Assembly (NCBI RefSeq): GCF_014490035.1
Contig: NZ_CP061008.1
Span: 2,728,001 to 2,792,000 of the forward strand
DNA: 64,000 bases
Source: Achromobacter xylosoxidans
GTDB taxonomy: Bacteria > Pseudomonadota > Gammaproteobacteria > Burkholderiales > Burkholderiaceae_B
Direction of reading: 5' to 3'
Of this stretch, positions 17,036-26,484 are shown piece by piece; the first letter of the stretch is position 1; every line of letters starts with the position of its first letter. The notes under the pieces are model-generated. The model did not search any database. It was not told where the DNA came from and saw only the letters and a list, made by a program, of their open reading frames with translations. The position numbers and the translations under genes are program-made.

Positions 17036-19486
17036 ATGTCTGCCAGCCAGACCCTGCCTTCCGACCCGATCGACCTGCCCCTGCTCCCACTGCGCGATGT
17101 CGTGGTGTTTCCGCACATGGTCATCCCGCTGTTCGTCGGCCGCCCGCGCTCTATCCGCGCGCTCGAGGTTGCGATGGAAGCGGGCAAGAGCATCATGCTG
17201 GTGGCCCAGAAATCCGCCGGCAAGGATGACCCCACCCCCGAAGACGTCTACGAGATCGGCTGCGTAGCCGGCATCCTGCAGATGCTCAAGCTGCCCGACG
17301 GCACCGTCAAGGTGCTGGTCGAGGGCACCCAGCGCGCCCGCATCAACAGCATCGAAGATGCCGATTCGCATTTCACCTGCCAGGTGTCGCCGATCGAACC
17401 GGACGCCATGCAAGGCTCCGAAACCGAAGCCCTGCGCCGCGCCATCGTTGCGCAGTTCGAGCAGTACGTAAAACTGAACAAGAAGATCCCCCCGGAGATC
17501 CTGACCTCGCTGGCTGGCATCGATGATGCCGGACGCCTGGCCGACACGATCGCCGCGCATCTTCCCTTGAAGCTCGAGCAGAAGCAGAAGATGCTCGAGA
17601 TCGTCGGCACCTCCGAGCGCCTCGAAGGCCTGCTCACGCAACTCGAAACCGAAATCGACATCCTCCAGGTCGAAAAGCGGATTCGCGGCCGCGTGAAGAA
17701 GCAGATGGAAAAGAGCCAGCGCGACTACTACCTGAATGAGCAGGTCAAGGCCATTCAGAAGGAGTTGGGCGAGGGCGAGGAAGGCGCGGACATCGAAGAG
17801 CTCGAAAAGAAGATCATCGCTGCCCACATGCCCAAAGAGGCGCGCAAGAAGGCCGATGCCGAGCTCAAGAAGCTCAAGCTCATGTCGCCCATGTCGGCAG
17901 AAGCCACCGTGGTGCGCAACTACATCGATACGCTCATCAACCTCCCCTGGAGGAAGAAGAGCAAGATCAACAATTCCATCAGCAACGCGGAAACGGTGCT
18001 GGACAACGACCACTACGGTCTGGAAAAGGTCAAGGAACGGATCCTGGAATACCTTGCCGTGCAACAGCGCGTGGACAAGGTGAAGGCGCCGATCCTGTGC
18101 CTGGTCGGCCCTCCGGGCGTCGGCAAGACCTCGCTCGGCCAATCCATCGCCAAGGCGACGAACCGCAAGTTCGTACGCATGGCGCTGGGTGGCGTGCGCG
18201 ACGAAGCCGAGATCCGCGGCCACCGCCGCACGTACATCGGCTCCATGCCTGGCAAGATCGTCCAGAACATGTCGAAGGTCGGCGTGCGCAATCCCTTGTT
18301 CCTGCTCGATGAAATCGACAAGCTGGGCATGGATTTCCGCGGCGATCCCTCGTCGGCGTTGCTCGAAGTGCTGGATCCGGAACAGAACCACACGTTCCAG
18401 GACCACTACATCGAAGTCGACTTCGACCTGTCCGACGTCATGTTCGTGGCCACCAGCAACACGCTGAATATTCCGCCGGCGCTGCTGGACCGCATGGAAG
18501 TGATCCGTCTGTCGGGTTACACCGAGGAAGAGAAGATCCACATCGCCCGCGACCATCTGCTGCCCAAGCTGATGAAGAACAACGGCGTGAAGGATAGCGA
18601 ACTCACGGTCGACGACAGCGCGCTGCGCGACATCGTGCGCTACTACACCCGCGAAGCCGGTGTGCGTGCGCTCGAACGCGAAGTGGGCAAGATCTGCCGC
18701 AAGGTCATCAAGCAGTTGCTGACCCAGAGCGACCGCGCCAAGGCTGAAGGCAAGGCCGCCGAGGTCAAGCCGGTCAACGTCACGGGCGACAACCTGAGTG
18801 AATTCCTGGGCGTGCGCCGTTATGCCTTCGGCATGGCCGAAAAGGAAAACCAGATCGGTCAGGTGACGGGTCTGGCCTGGACGGAAGTCGGCGGCGACCT
18901 GCTGACGATCGAAGTCGCGGACATGCCCGGCAAGGGCGTCATCCAACGCACCGGCTCGCTGGGCGACGTGATGAAGGAGTCGGTCGAGGCGGCCCGCACG
19001 GTAGTGCGTTCCCGCGCCCGCCGCCTGGGCTTTGCCGACAGCGTGTTCGAGAAGCACGACATGCACGTGCACGTGCCGGAAGGCGCGACGCCCAAGGACG
19101 GTCCGTCCGCGGGTATCGCGATCACCACGGCCATGGTGTCGGCCTTGTCGCGCATCCCGGTGCGCGCCGATGTCGCAATGACCGGCGAGATCACGCTGCG
19201 CGGCGAGGTCCTGCCCATCGGCGGCCTGAAGGAAAAGCTGCTGGCAGCTCACCGTGGCGGCATCAAGACGGTCTTGATTCCGGAAGAAAACGTCAAGGAT
19301 TTGGCGGAGATCCCGGACAACGTCAAGAACCATCTCGAGATCGTGCCGGTGCGCTGGATCGACAAGGTGCTGGAACTGGCGCTGGAGCGCCTGCCGGAGC
19401 CCCTGGCCGAGGAAGAAGCGGTCAAGGAACCCCTGGTGGCCAAGCCTGCCGAACCGGGTTCGACCGACCCGGTGCTCAAGCACTGA
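17036..19486 (+). CDS. lon: Lon ATP-dependent protease (LonA)
   Basis: The 816-residue product has the LonA order: N-terminal substrate-binding domain ([19 protein letters not shown]), AAA+ module with Walker [10 protein letters not shown] near residue 358, and C-terminal peptidase with the Ser-Lys dyad S691 ([10 protein letters not shown]) and K734 ([14 protein letters not shown]). It degrades damaged and regulatory proteins in the cytoplasm. The ATG at 17036 has a GAGGAACCTCC ribosome site; an upstream in-frame extension falls in promoter sequence. A bidirectional terminator follows. Confidence 0.97.
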   Translation: MSASQTLPSDPIDLPLLPLRDVVVFPHMVIPLFVGRPRSIRALEVAMEAGKSIMLVAQKSAGKDDPTPEDVYEIGCVAGILQMLKLPDGTVKVLVEGTQRARINSIEDADSHFTCQVSPIEPDAMQGSETEALRRAIVAQFEQYVKLNKKIPPEILTSLAGIDDAGRLADTIAAHLPLKLEQKQKMLEIVGTSERLEGLLTQLETEIDILQVEKRIRGRVKKQMEKSQRDYYLNEQVKAIQKELGEGEEGADIEELEKKIIAAHMPKEARKKADAELKKLKLMSPMSAEATVVRNYIDTLINLPWRKKSKINNSISNAETVLDNDHYGLEKVKERILEYLAVQQRVDKVKAPILCLVGPPGVGKTSLGQSIAKATNRKFVRMALGGVRDEAEIRGHRRTYIGSMPGKIVQNMSKVGVRNPLFLLDEIDKLGMDFRGDPSSALLEVLDPEQNHTFQDHYIEVDFDLSDVMFVATSNTLNIPPALLDRMEVIRLSGYTEEEKIHIARDHLLPKLMKNNGVKDSELTVDDSALRDIVRYYTREAGVRALEREVGKICRKVIKQLLTQSDRAKAEGKAAEVKPVNVTGDNLSEFLGVRRYAFGMAEKENQIGQVTGLAWTEVGGDLLTIEVADMPGKGVIQRTGSLGDVMKESVEAARTVVRSRARRLGFADSVFEKHDMHVHVPEGATPKDGPSAGIAITTAMVSALSRIPVRADVAMTGEITLRGEVLPIGGLKEKLLAAHRGGIKTVLIPEENVKDLAEIPDNVKNHLEIVPVRWIDKVLELALERLPEPLAEEEAVKEPLVAKPAEPGSTDPVLKH

Positions 19487-19543
19487 TGGAACCGGGAGCG
19501 ACGCCGCCAGTAAGCGGCGCCCCTCCTGGATGCGGCTTCCAAC

Positions 19544-19580
19544 AAAAAACCCCCGCCAAGAAATTGGCGGGGGTTTTTTT
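19544..19580. terminator. Bidirectional terminator between lon and lexA
   Basis: AAAAAACCCCCGCCAA pairs perfectly with the facing arm around a GAAA loop and is flanked by A- and T-runs. It lies between convergent lon (+) and lexA (-) and can end both transcripts. Confidence 0.92.
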
Positions 19581-19610
19581 ATGCTGCGCAGGCGCAGGAG
19601 CTGTTGGTTC

Positions 19611-20261
19611 CTAGTGCAGCGCGTGCGTGCGGATCAGGCCCACCGCGATGCCTTCCAGCGCGAAATCCTGGCCAGCTTCGACCACGATGGGTTCGAAATC
19701 GGGGTTTTCGGGCAGGAGTTCTATGTGGCCGTTCTGGCGTTGCAGGCGCTTGACGGTGACGTCGTCGCCCAGGCGGGCGACCACGATCTGACCATTGCGG
19801 GCTTCCGAGGCTTTCTTTACGGCGAGCAGGTCGCCTTCCAGGATGCCAGCGTCGCGCATGCTCATGCCGCGCACCTTGAGCAGGTAGTCGGGCGTCTGGG
19901 CGAACAGGTTGGGATCGACGCCGACTTCGCGTTCCACGTGTTCGGCGGCCAGGATGGGGCTGCCCGCAGCGACGCGGCCGACCAGCGGCAGCAGCAATTG
20001 GGCCAGGCCCGGCATGGGCAGCGAGCTTTGCGTGGGGGCAGGGGAGGCGTCCTTCAGGCGGATGCCGCGCGACGCGCCGGCGGTCAGCTCGATGGCGCCC
20101 TTGCGGGCAAGCGCCTTGAGGTGATCTTCCGCCGCGTTGGGGGATCGGAAACCCAGGGCCAGGGCAATTTCGGCGCGGGTCGGCGGGAAGCCCGTGCGCG
20201 TGACGGTCTGCCTGATGAGATCCAGGATTTGTTGTTGGCGATCAGTGAGTTTGCTGGCCAT
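19611..20261 (-). CDS. lexA: LexA repressor of the SOS response
   Basis: The 216-residue product has an N-terminal winged helix ([22 protein letters not shown]), the self-cleavage bond A99-G100 in GRVAAGSP, and the catalytic dyad S134 (RGMSMRD) and K171 (VTVKRL). RecA filaments on damaged DNA trigger self-cleavage and release SOS genes. The length is slightly above the E. coli protein because of the linker. A LexA box lies 24 bases before the start codon, so it represses itself. Confidence 0.97.
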   Translation of the reverse strand: MASKLTDRQQQILDLIRQTVTRTGFPPTRAEIALALGFRSPNAAEDHLKALARKGAIELTAGASRGIRLKDASPAPTQSSLPMPGLAQLLLPLVGRVAAGSPILAAEHVEREVGVDPNLFAQTPDYLLKVRGMSMRDAGILEGDLLAVKKASEARNGQIVVARLGDDVTVKRLQRQNGHIELLPENPDFEPIVVEAGQDFALEGIAVGLIRTHALH

Positions 20262-20284
20262 GGCGATGATCCGGTGCTAGCGGA

Positions 20285-20300
20285 CTGTACATATATACAG
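20285..20300. promoter_or_regulatory. LexA (SOS) box
   Basis: CTGTACATATATACAG is a near-perfect match to the CTGT-N8-ACAG SOS operator, 24 bases upstream of the lexA start codon, and indicates autoregulation. Confidence 0.92.
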
Positions 20301-20486
20301 CGCCATTCTGGGGGACGCAGCGCAAAAAAGCAAGCTCGGGGCGGACCGTCTCAAAGCCAACGTAATGGCAGGCCGCTCAGAATGTCCCGATTGGACGGGC
20401 CCGGCGGAACCGGCGGCGCCCGGACGCTGGAAAGCCATGTGCTTGCGGCTCCATGGCGCGGCCGGGCCTGGACGATGCGGCGTCTG

Positions 20487-21452
20487 TTACTCCGGCTTGA
20501 TTCCGGCCGTCTCGATGACGCTGCGCCACTTTTGGGTCTCGGATTCGATATAGCCCTGCAATTCGTCCGGGCGGGTGGCTTTGATCGTGACGGCCTTGTC
20601 TTCAAGCTTGCGGATGATGTCGGGTTTGGTCAACGTTTTCAGCAAGGCGGCGCTCAGCACCGACAGCCGGTCGGCAGGAATGCCGGCCGGGCCCATGACG
20701 CTGACCCAGGCGTCCACGCTCATGTTCTTCACTCCCAGTTCCTCGGCGGTGGGCACGTCGGGCAGTTCCTTGATGCGCGTGCTGCTGGTGATGGCCAGCG
20801 CCCGCACTTTGCCCGACTGCACCAGGCTCAGGGCCGCAGGCAGATTGTCGAACCCGAGGTCGACGTGACCACCCATCAGCGCGGTTAACGCCGGCCCGCT
20901 GCCCGAGAAGGGAATGTGCTGCATCTTCGCGTCTGTCAGGATCTTGAAGTACTCGCCGGTCATGTGCGGCGATGTGCCAGCCCCGGGGCTGGAGTACGAC
21001 AACTGCCGCTGCTTTGCGTCGGCGACCAGCGTGCGCAGGTTCTGGTACTTGGAATCGGCATTGACCAGCACCAGATTGGTGTAGAAGCCAACCTCGCCAA
21101 TCATGGTGAAATCCTTGATAGGGTCGAAATTCAGCTCCTTGCGCAGCAGCGGGTTGATCACGTTGGTGGCTACGGTACCCAGGAAGATGGTGTAGCCGTC
21201 GGGTTTGGCGTGCGCGACCGACGAGGCGCCGATAGTGCCGCCAGCGCCGGCCTTGTTTTCGACGACCACGGCCTGTCCCAGTTCACGCGACAGGCCTTCA
21301 GCCAATACCCGCGCGACGATATCTGTCGACCCTCCCGGCGGAAACCCGACCACGAAGCGGATGGGCTGCTCCGGAAAGGCTGCGGCCGCGGGGCCGCCCA
21401 GCGTGACGGCGAATGCGCAGCTTGTGGCGGCAATCCAGGTCTTGAAATTCAT
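20487..21452 (-). CDS. Bug-family (TctC-like) periplasmic solute-binding protein
   Basis: The 321-residue product has a signal peptide (MNFKTWIAATSCAFAVTLGG, cleavage near AAAA-F) and the Bug signature FPEQPIRFVVGFPPGGSTD and later SYSSPGAGTSPHMTGEYFK. Such proteins bind small organic acids in the periplasm; most lack matching TctAB membrane genes, as here. ATG at 21452 has AGGAGGAAC upstream and overlaps the end of the acyl-CoA ligase gene by 4 bases, so ligase and receptor are translationally coupled. Ligand probably the acid activated by the upstream ligase (inference). Confidence 0.92.
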   Translation of the reverse strand: MNFKTWIAATSCAFAVTLGGPAAAAFPEQPIRFVVGFPPGGSTDIVARVLAEGLSRELGQAVVVENKAGAGGTIGASSVAHAKPDGYTIFLGTVATNVINPLLRKELNFDPIKDFTMIGEVGFYTNLVLVNADSKYQNLRTLVADAKQRQLSYSSPGAGTSPHMTGEYFKILTDAKMQHIPFSGSGPALTALMGGHVDLGFDNLPAALSLVQSGKVRALAITSSTRIKELPDVPTAEELGVKNMSVDAWVSVMGPAGIPADRLSVLSAALLKTLTKPDIIRKLEDKAVTIKATRPDELQGYIESETQKWRSVIETAGIKPE

Positions 21453-22978
21453 GATCGATGTTCCTCCTGCCGGGTCGCGTTGCGCAAGTCGTCGATGATT
21501 CGCCGCTTGTCGATTTTGCCCAGCGTGTTTTTTGGAAAAGACTGCACGATGTGGATGATTTTGGGTGTCCGCACGGACCCCAACTGCTGCTTGCCGTAGT
21601 CGATCAGCGCCTGGACGCTGACCGAGCCCGGCCGAATCGGCACGACCGCCATTTCGACGCGTTCGCCCCAGTCGTCGTCGGCATTGCCGAACACCACGCA
21701 TTCGGCGATACCGGGGTGTTGCGCATAGGCGTTTTCGACGTCAGAGGGATACACATTGAAGCCGCCGCTGATGATGATGTCCTTGCTGCGGCCCTTGATG
21801 AACAGGAACCCGCGTTCATCGATGACACCGATGTCTCCGGTGTGGAACCAGCCATCTTTCAGGACGGCCGCGGTCTGTTCGGGCATGTTCAGGTAGCCCG
21901 ACATCAGCAAGTCGCCGCTGGCGATAATTTCGCCCAGGGTGTTTGGGATTGTGGTCGGGTGGCCGTCGGCGCCAACGACCGCCACCCGCGTCAGGGGGCC
22001 GATGCGGCCTGCGCTGCCGAGGTTTTCCGGCAGGGAGCCGGTCGCGCCGTTCATGCCGGCGATGATGACCGGCGCTTCCGTCAGGCCGTAGGTGACGCCC
22101 AGCACGGGGCCAAACTCCGCAATCGCCTGCGATTGCAGCGGGGCTGGGCATGGCGCACCGCCATACAGCAGGTTGCGCAGCGCCGGCAGATGGCGCGCAG
22201 CGGCGCACTGTGCCTGCACCAGCCGTTGGAGCAGCGTGGGGGGCAGCCAGGTGGACGTCACTCCATGGGTTTCCATCAAGGCGTGCAATTGTTCGGCTGT
22301 GGCCTTGCCAGCGATCACCAGGCAGCCCCCGGCATGCAATACCGGCAGCACGAAAGTGCCTGCGCCATGCGTCATCGGTGGAGCCAGCAGGAAGCGTTCC
22401 TCGCTGTCGAAACCATATGTCATGGCCAGTGATGCCACCATGGTGTTGATGCAGCGTAGCGACTGCAATACGGCTTTGGGCGCGCCCGACGATCCGCCGG
22501 TGAACTTGATGGCGGTCGTTTCGCTCAGATCCGGGTTGGAGCGCGATGGTGACCGGCCCGCGTGTTCACGCACCAGCGTATCGACATGGAGCTGACGGCC
22601 CGCGTCGTTGCAGATGCGCAGACCGTGGTAGGAAGCCAGCAGCGCCTCGTATGCCGCGTCGTGCAATACGATGTCGGGCGCGGCCGTCGCCAACTGGCGG
22701 GCGATGTCCTGTTCGACCACGGTCGGCGTCAGCGGTACCAGCACGCCGGCGCAGGCGTAGGTGGCCAATATGCCCAGCAGCATCGCGTGCGAATTGCCGG
22801 CCAGCGTCGCGATCACTGGACGCGGTTTGCCCGACAGGCGTTGTAGCGCCGCAGCCAGCGCCAGCGTCTGGCCGCGCAGCGCTTCGTAGGTATGGGTGCG
22901 GCCGCTAGCCGCATCGATCGCTGCGATGCGGTCCGGGTACCGCATGGCTGCATGCAGGAAGAAATCGACAGGCTGCAT
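21449..22978 (-). CDS. AMP-dependent acyl-CoA ligase
   Basis: The 509-residue product belongs to the ANL superfamily: AMP-binding loop TGGSSGAPKAV, YGLTEAP (motif A5-like), TGDIG and the hinge KGRSKDIIISGGFNVYPSD, then the C-terminal catalytic lysine in NTLGKIDKRRI. The P-loop reads GGSSGAPKA where TSGTTGxPKG is usual, a mild variant. It activates an unknown carboxylic acid with ATP and CoA. It is the middle gene of thiolase-ligase-Bug on the minus strand, with 1 base between thiolase stop and ligase start. Confidence 0.9.
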   Translation of the reverse strand: MQPVDFFLHAAMRYPDRIAAIDAASGRTHTYEALRGQTLALAAALQRLSGKPRPVIATLAGNSHAMLLGILATYACAGVLVPLTPTVVEQDIARQLATAAPDIVLHDAAYEALLASYHGLRICNDAGRQLHVDTLVREHAGRSPSRSNPDLSETTAIKFTGGSSGAPKAVLQSLRCINTMVASLAMTYGFDSEERFLLAPPMTHGAGTFVLPVLHAGGCLVIAGKATAEQLHALMETHGVTSTWLPPTLLQRLVQAQCAAARHLPALRNLLYGGAPCPAPLQSQAIAEFGPVLGVTYGLTEAPVIIAGMNGATGSLPENLGSAGRIGPLTRVAVVGADGHPTTIPNTLGEIIASGDLLMSGYLNMPEQTAAVLKDGWFHTGDIGVIDERGFLFIKGRSKDIIISGGFNVYPSDVENAYAQHPGIAECVVFGNADDDWGERVEMAVVPIRPGSVSVQALIDYGKQQLGSVRTPKIIHIVQSFPKNTLGKIDKRRIIDDLRNATRQEEHRS

Positions 22979-22979
22979 G

Positions 22980-24227
22980 CTAGAGCCTGTTGCTGAGCAC
23001 CGTGACTACGGCCGCGGCATCTTCGTAGTGCAAGAAGCCGCCGCCGTTTTCGGCCACTGCGGTACGGGCGCCCTGTACCTGGCGCGCGCCGGCCTCATGG
23101 CGCAGTTGCGTAACGAGCTCATGGATTTGCACCAATCCCGTCGCGGCGATCGGGTGTCCTTTGGACACCAGGCCGCCCGATACGTTGACGGGTGTGGGAC
23201 CGCCCAGGCTGGTCGCTCCGCTTTCGGTGTATGGCCCGCCTTGGCCGCGGGCGCAAAGGCCCAGATTCTCGATCTGCAGCAGTTCCGCGAAGCTGGATGC
23301 GTCATGCACTTCAGCCAGGTCGATGTCCTGCGGCGTGATCCCGGCCATGGCATAGGCGCGCTTGGCAGCCAGGTGCACGCAATGCCTGTCCATATCGGCG
23401 ATGTCGCGGATCACCGTGCTGGCCGCGCCGATGCCCGCGACCCTGACGGCCCGTTGCCTGCGCGCGTCTGACAGGGCGCGGCCGCTGGACAACACGATGG
23501 CGGCGGCACCGTCGGAAATGGGTGCGCACATGGCGCGCGTCAGTGGCCAGGCGATCTCGGGGGTCGCAAGCACTTCGTCGGTCGACATATCGTTCTGGTA
23601 TTGGGCCAGCGGGTTCGTGGTCGAGTGCGCGTGGTTCTTGGCTGCCGCACTGGCGATCTGCCGCTGCGTGGTGCCATACGTGCGCATATGCTGGCGCGCC
23701 ATGGCCGCATAAATGTCCATGAAAAAGCTCTGCGTATTCCAGGCGCCGGGAGAGTTCAGCCGCTGGCGGATGCCGGGGTCGGTCTCCTGCTGGCAGAAGA
23801 AATCCCATGTCTGACGCAACAAATGTATGTCGGTGCCGCCGAAGAACGCGTTCATCATCTCGGCCTTCTTGTCCGGATAGAACATCTTTTCCGCGCCTAC
23901 CACCAAGACCGTGTCGAACATGCCCGATTCGACCGCCATGCAGGCGTTGAACAAGCCGGAACTGCTGCTGGCGCAGGCGTTTTCGATATTGAAGACGGGG
24001 ATGCCGCTCACCCCCATCGCGTTCAGCGCGCATTGGCCACGGATCGAATTCTGCTTTTCCATTTGGCCTTGGCGCACGTTGGAAAACCACGCCGCCTGCA
24101 TGTCTTCCAGTCCGTGGCCGCTGTCGGCCAGGGCAGTGTTGACGGCTTGTTCGGTTAATTGCTTGACCGAGAGATCCGGGTGGCGGCCAAGCGGAGTATG
24201 GGCGATGCCGGTGATATAGACGTTCAT
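22980..24227 (-). CDS. Thiolase-family protein (SCP-x-like)
   Basis: The 415-residue product starts MNVYITGIAHTPLGRHPDLS and has the nucleophile C85 in NIENACASSSSGLF, the HDASSFAELLQIENLG region in place of NEAFA, and a C-terminal VSGGLVSKGHPIAATG. This is the SCP-x or lipid-transfer-type thiolase pattern rather than AtoB. Such proteins cleave or form 3-ketoacyl-CoA, often of branched, steroid or aromatic side chains. It is the promoter-proximal gene of the minus-strand cluster and divergent from an IclR-type regulator. Confidence 0.88.
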   Translation of the reverse strand: MNVYITGIAHTPLGRHPDLSVKQLTEQAVNTALADSGHGLEDMQAAWFSNVRQGQMEKQNSIRGQCALNAMGVSGIPVFNIENACASSSSGLFNACMAVESGMFDTVLVVGAEKMFYPDKKAEMMNAFFGGTDIHLLRQTWDFFCQQETDPGIRQRLNSPGAWNTQSFFMDIYAAMARQHMRTYGTTQRQIASAAAKNHAHSTTNPLAQYQNDMSTDEVLATPEIAWPLTRAMCAPISDGAAAIVLSSGRALSDARRQRAVRVAGIGAASTVIRDIADMDRHCVHLAAKRAYAMAGITPQDIDLAEVHDASSFAELLQIENLGLCARGQGGPYTESGATSLGGPTPVNVSGGLVSKGHPIAATGLVQIHELVTQLRHEAGARQVQGARTAVAENGGGFLHYEDAAAVVTVLSNRL

Positions 24228-24278
24228 ATTGGGCCTAGGCAGCTGATCGATGAGTGGCTCTATTCTGCGTGGCTGGCC

Positions 24279-24330
24279 GTTCCGCATTAACCCCTGCTTA
24301 CCCGTTGAAAACAGGATAAAGTTCCGGCAT
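24279..24330. repeat. GTTCCGCAT / GTTCCGGCAT direct repeat in regulator gap
   Basis: In the 139-base gap between the thiolase and IclR-type genes, GTTCCGCAT (24279-24287) and GTTCCGGCAT (24321-24330) recur 42 bases apart, about four helical turns. IclR-family sites often contain TTCCG-type half sites, so these are candidate binding elements, unproven. Confidence 0.35.
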
Positions 24331-24366
24331 GTGAAACTTTTTTTACCTGGTGTGGATCCGGATGAC

Positions 24367-25113
24367 ATGACGCAATCCTCCAGCATCCAGAAAGCGCTGC
24401 GAGTGCTGAAAACCGTGCAGCGCCATCACGAGGAAGGTCTGCGGCTCATCGACGTGTGTCGGGAGCAGGGCTTGGAAAAACCGACGGCGCTGCGCCTGTT
24501 GCGCGAACTGATGGCGCAGGGACTGGTGGCCCGTAACGCGCGCAGCAAGAAGTACTACCTTGGCGACTATTGCCGGAAACTCGGGGAGTCACTGGCTGCG
24601 CAATCGTCGCTGTCCGTACGCTATGGACCTTTGCTGAGGCGCATCTCCGACCGCACCGAAGACGCCAGTTTCCTGGTGATCCTGCAAGACCTGGACACCC
24701 TGTGCATTGCTCGGGAAGTGGGTGCGTATCCGATCCAGGCCCTGGCCATCCCGGTCGGCAACCGGCAGCCCATCGGCGTGGGTGCGGGTGGGCTGGCCAT
24801 GCTGGCGAGCTTCGACGAAGACCTTACGGAGCATTACCTCAACGTCAACAGGGCCCGCTTTCTCAAGTACAAGTCGCTTACGCTGGAGCAGCTGCGCATG
24901 CGCATTGCCCGCGCGCGTAAGCGCGGCTATGCCGTGATAGGCAGCCACGCGGTCAGCAAGGTTACGGGCGTGGGCGTCACGCTGATGAACAAGGAAGGCG
25001 ATGTGCTGGGCGGCATCAGTGTCGCGGCACTGGACAATCGCATGACGCAAAAGCGCCAGGAGGCTGTTGCCCAGATGATCCGCGAAGAGATGAACCGGTT
25101 CCTGGACAAGTAA
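24367..25113 (+). CDS. IclR-family transcriptional regulator
   Basis: The 248-residue product (start MTQSSSIQKALRVLK) has an IclR winged helix-turn-helix (GLRLIDVCREQGLEKPTALR) and the C-terminal GAF-like effector domain (IPVGNRQPIGVGAGGLAMLA, KVTGVGVTLMNKEGDVLGGI). An upstream in-frame start would add about 39 residues of unlikely sequence. It is divergent from the thiolase-ligase-Bug cluster and should regulate it; effector probably the substrate or its CoA ester. Confidence 0.88.
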   Translation: MTQSSSIQKALRVLKTVQRHHEEGLRLIDVCREQGLEKPTALRLLRELMAQGLVARNARSKKYYLGDYCRKLGESLAAQSSLSVRYGPLLRRISDRTEDASFLVILQDLDTLCIAREVGAYPIQALAIPVGNRQPIGVGAGGLAMLASFDEDLTEHYLNVNRARFLKYKSLTLEQLRMRIARARKRGYAVIGSHAVSKVTGVGVTLMNKEGDVLGGISVAALDNRMTQKRQEAVAQMIREEMNRFLDK

Positions 25114-25135
25114 AGCTGCCGCGCGCAACGGGCAG

Positions 25136-25167
25136 CGCAAAAGAAAACGGGACCCGAAGGTCCCGTT
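25136..25167 (-). terminator. Intrinsic terminator of tyrB
   Basis: On the minus strand AACGGGACC-TTCG-GGTCCCGTT is followed by TTTTCTTTT, a strong terminator with a stable UUCG-type loop, 43 bases after the tyrB stop. On the plus strand there is no T-run, so the IclR-type gene gains less. Confidence 0.88.
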
Positions 25168-25209
25168 CCTGGCTGCAGGCCCGCATGGGCCTGTGCGCGG
25201 TAAACGGCT

Positions 25210-26409
25210 TTACAGCACGGCCGCGATGCCCTTGGCGACTTTGTCGATGTTGCCGCTGTTCAGCGCGGCGACGCAGATGCGGCCGCTGGAAACGGCATAC
25301 ACGCCATGCTCTTCGCGCAGGCGGTCCACTTGCGCGGCGGTCAGGCCCGAGTACGAGAACATGCCGCGCTGCTTCAGCACGAAGCTGAAGTCCTGCTTGC
25401 CGCCGTGTTCCTTGATCTTGTCGACCAGTTGCTTGCGCATCAGGCGGATGCGGTCGCGCATGCCGGCGAGTTCCTCTTCCCACATGGCGAAGAGTTCAGG
25501 CGTGTTCAGGACCGTCGACACCACCGTGCCGCCGTGGGTGGGCGGGTTGGAGTAGTTGGTGCGGATCACGCGCTTGAGCTGGCTCAGCACGCGGGTGGCT
25601 TCGTCCTTGCTGCCGGCGACGACCGTCAGCGCGCCGACTCGCTCGCCGTACAGCGAGAACGACTTCGAGAACGAGGAGCTGATGAACATGGTCAGGTCCA
25701 GGTCGGCGAACATGCGCACGACCGAGGCGTCCTCGGTCAGGCCGTCGCCGAAGCCCTGGTAGGCGATGTCCAGGAACGGGACCAGATGGTTTTCCTTGAC
25801 GACGGCGGCGATCTGCTTCCACTGGTCGGCGGTGGGGTCCACGCCGGTGGGGTTGTGGCAGCAGGCATGCAGCACGACGACGGTCTTGGCCGGCGCGGCC
25901 TTCAGGTCGGCCAGCATGGCGTCGAAGTTCAGGCCGCGGGTAGCGGCGTCGTAGTACGAATAGGTGCCGACTTCGAAACCGGCGCGCTCGAACAGGGCGC
26001 GGTGGTTTTCCCAGCTGGGATCGCTGATCAGGACCTTGGAGGTCGGCAGCAGTTGGCGCAGGAAGTCGGCGCCGATCTTCAGCGCGCCGGTGCCGCCCAG
26101 GGCCTGGGTGGTCAGCACGCGGCCGGCGGCGGCCAGTGCGGAATCCTTGCCCAGCAGCAGGGCTTGCGCGCCGTTGTTGTAACCGGCGATGCCTTCGATG
26201 GGCAGGTAGCCGCGGGCGGCGGCGGCTTCGATGCGGGCGGCTTCGGCCTTGCGAACCGCGCCCAGCAGGGGGATGCGACCCTGATCGTCGTAGTACACGC
26301 CCACGCCCAGATTGACTTTACCGGGACGCGTATCAGCGTTGAATTGTTCGTTCAGGCCAAGAATGGGGTCGCGCGGGGCGAGTTCGACGGAATCGAAAAG
26401 GGTGCTCAT
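25210..26409 (-). CDS. tyrB: Aromatic amino acid / aspartate aminotransferase
   Basis: The 399-residue product is a class I aminotransferase of the AspC/TyrB group: [33 protein letters not shown] lysine K249 in [16 protein letters not shown], and the substrate-binding arginine in [11 protein letters not shown]. It transfers amino groups between glutamate and aromatic or dicarboxylic keto acids in the cytoplasm. The AspC versus TyrB choice is not certain from sequence. Divergent from uvrB across 75 bases and ended by a strong terminator. Confidence 0.9.
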   Translation of the reverse strand: MSTLFDSVELAPRDPILGLNEQFNADTRPGKVNLGVGVYYDDQGRIPLLGAVRKAEAARIEAAAARGYLPIEGIAGYNNGAQALLLGKDSALAAAGRVLTTQALGGTGALKIGADFLRQLLPTSKVLISDPSWENHRALFERAGFEVGTYSYYDAATRGLNFDAMLADLKAAPAKTVVVLHACCHNPTGVDPTADQWKQIAAVVKENHLVPFLDIAYQGFGDGLTEDASVVRMFADLDLTMFISSSFSKSFSLYGERVGALTVVAGSKDEATRVLSQLKRVIRTNYSNPPTHGGTVVSTVLNTPELFAMWEEELAGMRDRIRLMRKQLVDKIKEHGGKQDFSFVLKQRGMFSYSGLTAAQVDRLREEHGVYAVSSGRICVAALNSGNIDKVAKGIAAVL

Positions 26410-26484
26410 GGGAGTCTGATGAGGTGGGTGGACGCAGTACGGGCTGCTGTGGATAATGAGGGGTTTACCCTGGAAGAGTCTAGC

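Noticed and set aside
16817..19483. 888-residue open frame antisense to lon
   Set aside because: A shadow of high-GC codon bias: composition is His/Asp/Arg/Gly-rich low-complexity with no domain, and lon on the other strand is unmistakable.
26410..26484. Possible LexA box before uvrB (CTGTGGATAATG...)
   Set aside because: The second half site ACAG is missing at the required distance; it does not fit CTGT-N8-ACAG.
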